Shown in pieces: positions 55,773 through 64,000 of a DNA stretch of 64,000 nt. The translations under genes were made by a program, and so were the position numbers. The notes under the pieces are model-generated. The model saw only the letters and a program-made list of their open reading frames with translations. It was not told where the DNA came from and did no database searches. Position 1 is the stretch's first letter. Every line of letters begins with the position of its first letter. This DNA is from Rhyacophila brunnea (Eukaryota; Arthropoda; Insecta; Trichoptera; Rhyacophilidae). Where the stretch lies: assembly GCA_022495005.1 (NCBI GenBank), contig JAGYXB010002071.1:744001-808000 (forward strand), written 5' to 3'.

Positions 55773-58700
55773 TTGTTACAATAAGTTAGCCAGCCCTATA
55801 AACAGTCTATCTCGCTCTAAAAGCTAACACAGCCAAGAGACGTGCTGTTAAAACATAGCACTTTTTGACAGGCACATGGTTACCTTATTGTAACAATTAA
55901 TCGGCTGAATACCTACATGAAAATAATAAACTACACTCCATAGCCATCTTTTGTATAGAACATATGCGCACAAGTCTGTTCTGATCTTATAACCGAAAAG
56001 GAGTAAATAGAGTAGATGTCAGTACTTACAAAATCGCTTTACTAAATACAACTAGAAAGTCTCATTATTTCAAATGAGGGGTGTTATTTTGAAAATTTTC
56101 CAATAAGTAGTATAAAACAAATTCGTATTTATCTACCTAAATTCACCATACCTAATCTAGGTAAATGTACCTACTTATACTCATTAACTAAAGGTGTGCT
56201 AACGAAAAAAAAAACAAATTGTATTACCCAGTAAAGGAGAAGATCACGAAATGTTGATAGCGTACGATAAGGTAAAGTGTCAACAAAGGAGTTTTTCTAT
56301 GCTCGGCTTGTAATATTATGGAAAGTTTCAAATTTTCCATCGGCCCGATTGAACCATTCCACTAGATTCGCTTTACCTTCCGAGCTTATGGTGCTAAATA
56401 TGTATACACCGTGTTCTATATAAACCTTGTACCGAAATGAAACAAAAATAACTGGAATGAGTACAAAAACAATTTTATTAAACCGTAAATATTAACATGA
56501 AATAAGTATAGGAAATACCATCGTCAAAAATTGTGTTGGTGTGTTAAAACAATAGGTGTGTTGAAATTAGACTACGCCATGACGCAATTCGGACTTATTT
56601 ATTTAAAAAAGACACGTTGAGCACATAACAAATTATCAATTCAAGACGTTTAAAGCATGACATTTAGAATAAGAAGTACAAATAAATCAACTTAGTAAAG
56701 AAAATTATTTTATAGCAAAAGAAATAAAATAAAAAAACATTACATCCAGAACAGCTACAAATTAAACAATAAATTAGAAAAAAAATAAAAAACAAAATAC
56801 ATATTACATCGCTAAAAATGTCTACAACTCTAGGAAGTGCACTGATCAGCCGCACAGCCCTCGCTATTGGTGCCTGGCGAGCCTGACATCAGGAAACAAC
56901 TTTCACCAAAAATAGGTCATGGATGGCTGCGGCCACGCATATAATTGCCGGGTGCATAAAAATTCATTTTTTCTAGAATATCAGGATTGGAAACTATACC
57001 ACGTGAGAGCAGGGAAAAATGCTATAAGAGCAGAAGTGACATACAAGCAGAGACTGATAGGCGCGCATGCCTTGAAGAAATGTATTCGGAAAATACTCGC
57101 TTGAGAACTTAACATATCCAACGGGATATTAATGTTGACTATCCGCTGATTATTATGTATTCAAAATTGATGCTAATTTCGTACCACCCCAATTCGAAGA
57201 TCGCATTCCATATTGGCATATGGGATCAATTTCAAAAACGTATTCTACGTCAAAAACTCGATAACATAATGTAACAAGTTGGCTGTCACGAGAATTTCGT
57301 ATTCCAGTATTACCTATTCCGATTTGCAGTCTGACAGTTCTTCTGCGATAATAATTTTATTTTCAATGTACGATAAAGAATGTACGGTCTAAACTCTAAC
57401 GTATAAAAATCTTATCTGTTTTTCTCTACGGGGACAAAACGGGATGACAAAAGGATGTACGCTTAAAGTACACACAATTAATCGGTTTAACCATTTGAAA
57501 TATAGGTCGAGTTCCACATAAGATTTCTTCGAGCTCCCTGTACCGAGGTAGTCACTAAGTTATTAAGTTATATGAAAATTTTCGGAAGGCTGACAAATTA
57601 ATATTAAACAACGTAAAATCGTTTATCGTAGGCAATTACTATAGGAAATAAATGCCGCAACTAAAAAGTCCAAGATTGGACTGAAATACAATGAGCCGAA
57701 GAGTTGTTTCGAACGTTAGAGTGTTAGAACGTCAGGGGGACCAGATAATTCAATTAAAGGAGAATAAAAACACTAGCAATACTTGGATCGATTCTGCCTA
57801 ATGCGTTGGCTTGGTAATACGAATTAGTAATTAATGCAGGACTTTCAATCTCAACCACGGGATTCTACCACAGATTCGTATTAAAATACGCTTTATGATA
57901 CTAAACTAACGTAATTATGGCGAATTTGCCTCTCGCGAGTAAAGTATTGCCACAGACACTTTGACTAATCATCGAGAGTTTCACTGCGTGGTGATTTCAA
58001 TAAAAAAATGTGGTAACTTGTTGGATTTTTAACAAACTTTTAAAATGTTATATTGAAAGAGAAAACATCGCCGGTATTTATTGATTAACTTTCCCAAGAA
58101 TCTCAAATCTCAACCGTAAACTGTGGCTATAGTACATGAAAGGTCTGTAGGGGGGCTTTGGATAGATATATACAATTCAAACTCGTTTCAGCTAAACGGC
58201 CAAATCGAAGCTAACAAAATTACCCGCGCATTACAAAGTTTAAAGAAGCGGAAGTAGGAGTAATTTCACGGACACGGTGTAAGAAGAAAAGCGCGCCAAT
58301 TTCGCCTTGAAAGTCATTCAAGCGCGCCTTACGGAAATTTTCCGAGTGGAGGGGCGGTTCGCCGAATATCCTGAATGAGGATATCCGCGAGGCTTTTATC
58401 AATTTGAATTTCAAAAAATAATAATGGCCGCTCAGGCATTGTCGCGAACAGAACGCGGGCGTCTTGTTCTATTGAAATTGCAATTATGAAATTCGCGCGG
58501 AAAAATTCAACGGCGATATCCAAGATGCTATCCGGACGCCATGATGATTATTATTTTAGAATAATAATATGTATGCTTAAGGGGTTTTCAATAAAAGATA
58601 ATGATATCAAATTGACTGTTAATCTTGTTATAGACATGTGTTACGAACACCTATAACCTTTTAAATATAATAAAATTATGTGTTTCATATTTCTACATAC

Positions 58701-61164
58701 AAATTCATGAGGAAAATCATATTAAATTTATTTTTTATTTCATTTTATTGAAACTATATAGGTAGTGTTTTTACGTGTTTTAATCTATTAATTGAATATA
58801 ATAATTAATAATTATGCCAAACAGCCATTGTCAGTCATTTAGAAATTGTTAATATTAAAAATCGAGTCCATTTGGTTACTATACTTAATAACTTTACAAC
58901 ATTACTTAACTAGGGCTGTATATATAAATATCAATGTATGCGCGTGTGATCTAGTAGATAAATGAATATTAAAGTGTTGCAACGCTGTACTTTCAATTAT
59001 AATTAACTCCTTGGCATCCCCTTTATACTAAAATTAAAACATAACGAATCACTAAGTGCGTCGATATTTTCGCAATATCTCCCCCGAGATAAGGCAATTA
59101 TAAGGGGGTATATTTGGAGGGCGTCATTTCCCGTAATAGCGCGGTAACCTGTGTAATTCGGCGGTTTGCCATCCTATTTTGTTCGAGCCCTGACTTATTA
59201 TTATCGACGACAGACTATGCAGTAGGTTCCAAGAGAAAAATAAAATAGGTAGAAATCAAATTCATCATTTTCTTTTGGAAAGCTTTTATATATGAAAATA
59301 AAACTGAAAAGGTACAGGGAAATGTAGAAGGCAGCAGAAGCGTATTCAGAAGAAAATGAATTGTATAAAGTATTGGTGATCTGATCTGCGATCTTAATCG
59401 CCAATCTACCGGTACCAAGAGAAGAAGCAGACAAATATTTTATTGGATTTGTATTGACAACCAATTTCACATGTTCATAGTCATTTTAAGAGCATAGAAA
59501 TATGACAAATGTAAAAATATGTCTGACTCAAAGATGCTAAAACCCGAGAGAACTCCAGAGAACACAAAAAAATGATAAGTGCGTTACCTTCTGGGCGTGG
59601 TAGTAAAATGTTTAATTTTCCAGTGTTGATAAATATGGGCTATGAAGAATGTGATTTACAATAGTTACGAATATATGCATTAAAGTTTGCCACATAACCG
59701 AAACGCGCATTCAATATAGGTAGTATTAAAGACATTCATTAAGAAACAAAATTCGGGTTCAAAATCTTGGTATATGGCGACTAGCTTTACATTTATATCT
59801 TATTAATCTGTTTTGTTTATGTTCGTCATTGACATCACCCCGCTTTGCACTGTTTATTATCACAACAAGATGAGGTAAATAAAATTAAGAAAGTTTTTTT
59901 GTGAATTATTTATTTATTTAAGTCCCATTATCAAGTAAATTCAAAAGAATGGTAATCTTAATTAGAATGATAATGATAATTTCTTGAAGTAAAGTTTAGT
60001 TACTGGCAAGGAAGAGTTGTAAAGTTCGACAACCATCCTTTTTAGTCTTTTTATTGTGTCAAAATTTTAAACTGGAATATCTCATGACTCGAAGCTTTTT
60101 TGCTCTATAGTGTTAGTTAGTGTAGCCACTAGGTGGCATTTAAATCTCAATTTCACTAATTTAGTGACATCATACCTTTTTCCCTTGTACCCTTCACATA
60201 TAGGAAAAAATCTACGAATCACATTTTTCTAATAGGAATGCTTTCAGTAGTTTTTCAAAACATAATTATATATTTTCAATATAAAATATCACCTTACTAG
60301 CAGTACAGTCATTAATATTAATCCCTCCATATACAGAATTTAATTTATGTTGACATTTAATTTATAGAAAACCAATGTGATAATCGAATCCGAGACAAAT
60401 TATGGCTAGGGGTAGTCAATGCCGAACGGGGGGCACCTAAACAGCAACGGCGAGGCTCTTTGATTAAACTTGTACGGATAACTTTTAATTGCGCTGCGAA
60501 GGCAGAACCGTGGGGAAGTGGGAGGGCGCCGGACGGTGGCTAAGGCTTCGACGCCGGCGTCTCCGGGGCCTCGGAGCAAGCCTTTCCACCGAGAACGCTT
60601 TGCAGCGGTCGGCTGGCTTAACTGAAATACACCATACTTGGCGAACTAGTACTTAGTAAGAATATATAATTGCATCGCTTGTAAGTTTGGAATCTATTTC
60701 ATAAAGCTAAGCTGAAGGAACTATCCAAAGTTTGTTATATCCGAACAGGATATAAATTTATTACTACTTACCTACTCCTAGAAATAATATTTTTATTTTT
60801 ACAATATTTGAATGAGGACAAACGATATTGAACGAGTTTCAGGAAAAGTAAAATTAAAATAAGTAAATTAACATATTATGCAATATAAATAAAATTTATT
60901 AGACTAGCAAATATTACCAGATGGCAGTACCGCCTGTCAACATTCTTATACTTATTCTCACTGTATCCCTTTTTTTCTGTGTATTACAGAACATTGTTCT
61001 GTCTTACTGTCTTTATTATGATGTTCCAAACTCACTTAATTGTATGTCTGTAATCAGCCTGGCGGAGTCTTTGTAGAGTCTCTTGACTTTCTGAGCACGC
61101 TAATGCTTATCTCGTTCCTTTGCAAGCAGCGACGCATAGCTGATGGCTCTTCCTCGTCCATTGT
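55773..61164. other. Five kilobases with no recognised gene; several GC-rich patches
   Basis: GC-rich patches lie at 58260-58560, 59050-59190 and 60420-60630. The last has a minus-strand Pro/Ala-rich translation interrupted by a stop and no clear exon borders. Open frames here are 60-90 codons and unrecognised. A fragmentary frame at 56919-57104 (QDWKLYHVRAGKNAIRAE) also has no known match. Confidence 0.35.
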
Positions 61165-61715
61165 GTTTCTATTTTTTGATTGATTGTGTATGTTGCCTAA
61201 GGTAACAGTAGGTTACATCATCATAACCCTATTATAATTACCGTTAAACCTCTTGGATAATATACTTACTAATTACTTATCTAAACCCCACTTTGTTGAT
61301 TTTGTAACAATTTCATTTCGATGTATTCACTCCCGAAATTTATCTCTCATTTGAATCGACTATATAATTATATAAATTGACATTTTCCGAGATATATCAT
61401 TTTCAAAAAAGTGTTCCCTATCCGACGCCATATACTTCTGTATACCCTTCTGTCAATCTGCTGCAAATTAGTTGTAATGTCGTTTAATATTATTTATATA
61501 TTCGATATGTTATTACCGTATTGTAAGCACCTGTCAAATTATAATTAGAGTATCATTTGTTTTCTTTCACGACATAATTAAAATAAAAGATTCCATTATT
61601 CCTATATTTTTCAAAAGTAGTATTTGATTTACGTATATTAGTATATTTAATACGTCTCCTCCCTGTCTCACTCCTTCTCTCATCCGTTACAGATAATTCA
61701 AGAAAAATATATACA
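61165..61715 (-). repeat. Dispersed repeat shared with 52865-53165
   Basis: Matches 52865-53165 in two blocks (61165-61260 and 61497-61715) with about 235 bp present only here. Shared words are GTGTATGTTGC, CCCTATTATAATTA, GAGTATCATTTGTTTT, CTCCCTGTCTCAC and GTTACAGATAATTCAAGA. Strand is given by analogy with the adjoining hammerhead repeat; this copy lacks the hammerhead part. Confidence 0.8.
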
Positions 61716-63665
61716 ATGTAATGAAGAAAAATGTACCCGCCATTCTATTTTTGGCAATAAATGTGATCCTGATGAAAATAAGGTTAGGAACCTTTAGTGT
61801 AGAGATCCATCCTCCCAATCTAATTAATTTATGGTTAAATACCAACAAATTAGAACTATAAATATTTCAGTCTTATAATACGTTATTTCTGTTATGACAT
61901 TTGAAATAATTTTGCAAGCTCATAAAGTATGGTTAAATTAGTAAACTCCACAAACTCTGTTACCATTTCGATTTTCTTCCACACGCAATGACGGCATTTT
62001 TTTATGTCTATTGTGATTATTTACATGAGTGCAGTTACAAACGATTTTACACAAATTTTCCATGATTGATCAACTAAACAATAATGCCGAAGTGTAGTCT
62101 AATTTGCTGCTTAACCACTCATCTTGACGGATTGTCTTTTTACACGCCCTGCCAATTATTGGCAAATAAATGTCACAGCATTATTTTGAAGTTCTCTGCA
62201 AATGAACCTTCAATGCGAAGTCACGTGTAGCTAACGTAATCAGTGTACCAGTGGACCTATTTTTTTTTTAAATTTCATACATTTAGGTTCCATCCTTCCA
62301 TCTCTACAGAGAATAGAACTAGGTTTTTTCAATATCTTTATTAAAAATCTTTTTGTTAATAGCAAATTGTAGACAATAAATGTGACATAGTTTACTTTAC
62401 AATTCCTAAGATATAACAGGGAAGATAATAATATATTTAATAGCAGCTTTGGTATAATATCAATTAATTGTTAATTTGGTATAATATAATTTGTATTAAT
62501 TAGCCTTCGCTTGACAATAAGGATAACCTATTATTGACGAACCCTATTATTTACGAATTAGCAGCAATTCTGTCTTAATAAGAAACGAAACAATTAATAA
62601 ACGTAGTTCAAAACAATCATTATAGTATTCGTTTGCAATAAATATTGGAGCAGTGAGAGCTTTCTGGTATTATCGAATACGGCGTGAACTTTACCCGGAG
62701 ATGGAAGCGGCGACAACTAGTCGCTCGCGAAGCCAGCGCCAGCGCCTGCTTCCTGCGGCGCCGTTCGGCACTAACTAATTAATTAATAAGCTCCACCATC
62801 TTTCGCAGGTGTGTGGTCGCACGGATCTCAATGGAATTTGTAACAACTCGTCGTCGGGTTGGCGGGGAAAATGTTTACACTGTCACATCATAATAGTGTA
62901 ATGAGGAAACGTATTTCTCGTGTGGTCGGAAGTTTGCATTACATGCATAGACGCTTTTTGATAAAGCAAAGAAGGTTAATTAAATTATTACAGTGCCTTT
63001 AACCACTCTCTTACTATGCTAATAAATTCCGTTCCATCCTGTACCGTCACATTGGGTTATCGTATTAGTTTCACGATAGAACATTATTTTTGCATGGAAA
63101 TGCCAGCTTTTCCAACATATTTATATTATAGTCATTTCAAGAGACCCAGCGATTAGGTACTTGATGAAACATCATGAACATTTATAAAATGAGTGGTATT
63201 CACCATAATATATAAAGATTGCTTTAAGACACGTAGTGAGTTTTATAAAAACTACCAAAATTTTAGTTTGAGTATCTCTTGTTATATTGTTATTCTTGTC
63301 AGTGGAGGTAGAAAATGAGCTATCTTATATTGGTAATAAATACGTATCGTAAATGAATTTTGATATTTGGCGAATAATACTTACATATTTTTAAACACGG
63401 ATACAAATATTATTTGATATTTTTGTAAATCATTGATTCTGTGAAGCAAATGATGAAGTGCATATTAACTGAAATATAAAATATTGCAAATCTGTGTAAA
63501 CTGGATATCACAGAACAGACAAGGTTAAAGAAACACTTCAGTACAAAAACAATTATTTAGACACGACATTATAAGCCGACGCGAAAGCCACTCGGCCATC
63601 GTGGGTATCTTTAGTTTTAAGTTTATAAAACGATCTGAATATGGGTTCAACACAAATAACTTAAT
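61716..63665. other. AT-rich stretch with a GC-rich patch (62690-62880)
   Basis: No gene recognised. The patch contains GCCAGCGCCAGCGCC and ACTAATTAATTAATAAGC and could be regulatory, but nothing in the sequence proves it. Confidence 0.35.
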
Positions 63666-63961
63666 TATTAATACTATCGACCGACGGTACATGATGGAAA
63701 TTTTGAATTTAAATTCTAATGTATTTAAGATTTGTACTATTTCCATTTGAGTCGTTTTTTGCGACCCGGGTTTCGCCTTTCGGCATCTTCAGGCACTGTG
63801 TACACTCACCAAAAGGTAAACACACATTGACAACGAACACTATTAACTCTAACTTATATAACAAATAAATACAATAAAGTAGATAACAACTTATTACCTA
63901 CCAATTAAGTCAAGGATAAAATAAAAAAATATAACAAACAAATTGTGAATAGTTGAAGCGT
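63666..63961 (-). repeat. Hammerhead-motif repeat, copy 3 (best preserved)
   Basis: About 296-bp non-coding repeat on the minus strand with all blocks of the family: CACATTGACAACGAACAC near its 5' side, the hammerhead-like core, then CATTAGAATTTAAATTC and TCGGTCGATAGTATTAA. The window ends (63979-64000) inside what looks like the start of another copy in the opposite orientation (AGTGTTCGTTGTCAGTGTG). Confidence 0.9.
63748..63808 (-). ncRNA. Candidate type I hammerhead ribozyme
   Basis: On the minus strand, in order: TGAGT (outer helix I), a loop, TGC (inner helix I), the core CTGAAGA, a helix II hairpin GCC-GAAA-GGC, the core GAAA, a minimal palindromic helix III (ACCC/GGGT), the cleavage triplet GTC, then GCA and ACTCA closing helix I. 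Cleavage would fall after position 63763. The weak points are an unpaired U before helix II and a helix III without a loop, which may require dimers. Short helix III is a known feature of hammerheads in Penelope-like elements and animal retrozymes. Two decayed copies at 18456-18515 and 52721-52781 keep the layout. Confidence 0.65.
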
Positions 63962-64000
63962 TTGTAAAAAACCGATGTAATAGTGTTCGTTGTCAGTGTG

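Overview
The window is eukaryotic nuclear DNA, almost certainly from an insect. It is AT-rich and has no bacterial-style gene packing. It holds one clear spliced exon, and the rest is a dense graveyard of transposable elements. Many short GTAGGTACCTA-type motifs and the element mix (RTE/CR1-like LINE tails, hAT, TTAA-flanked elements, a Penelope-like element) suggest Lepidoptera. An aphid or another insect cannot be excluded from sequence alone.

Only one host coding exon was recognised: 452-789 on the minus strand. It encodes part of the second PH domain of an alpha/beta-type syntrophin and has good splice sites on both sides. The gene runs leftward, so its upstream exons should lie above position 789, but none was found. 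The likeliest reading (inference) is that most or all of 790-64000 is one very large transposon-filled intron, or intron plus 5' flank.

Region by region: 1-5 kb has the exon, three hAT-type MITEs with perfect 8-bp target duplications, and a LINE tail. 5-16 kb has a TIR element, a decayed hAT with a frameshifted transposase end, a 200-bp tandem duplication, a paired tRNA-like repeat, a LINE C-terminus and a second copy of the CATGGCC-ended MITE. 16-30 kb has a hAT relic, the first copy of a repeat carrying a hammerhead-ribozyme-like motif, then about 10 kb with nothing recognisable, then a tandem duplication. 30-33 kb has a 1.34-kb foldback and a 330-bp foldback, both flanked by TTAA. 35-41 kb has a nested TIR element, a deleted hAT still carrying a 177-residue transposase C-terminus, small foldbacks and the third CATGGCC MITE. 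44-46 kb has a truncated Penelope-like element (GIY-YIG domain) interrupted by a retroposed sequence with two poly(A) tracts. 46-51 kb has LINE fragments, one split by a TA-flanked DNA element, and a minus-strand LTR. 52-64 kb has two more hammerhead-like repeat copies, a hAT relic with near-perfect target duplication, and two LINE ends.

The most interesting signal is the dispersed non-coding repeat (18385, 52703, 63666) whose minus strand carries the pieces of a type I hammerhead ribozyme. The best copy has all core blocks and two helix I stems. A related but degenerate motif sits at the 3' end of the Penelope-like element. This fits the known link between hammerhead motifs and Penelope-like or retrozyme elements. 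All calls come from reading by eye; no search or folding program was run.
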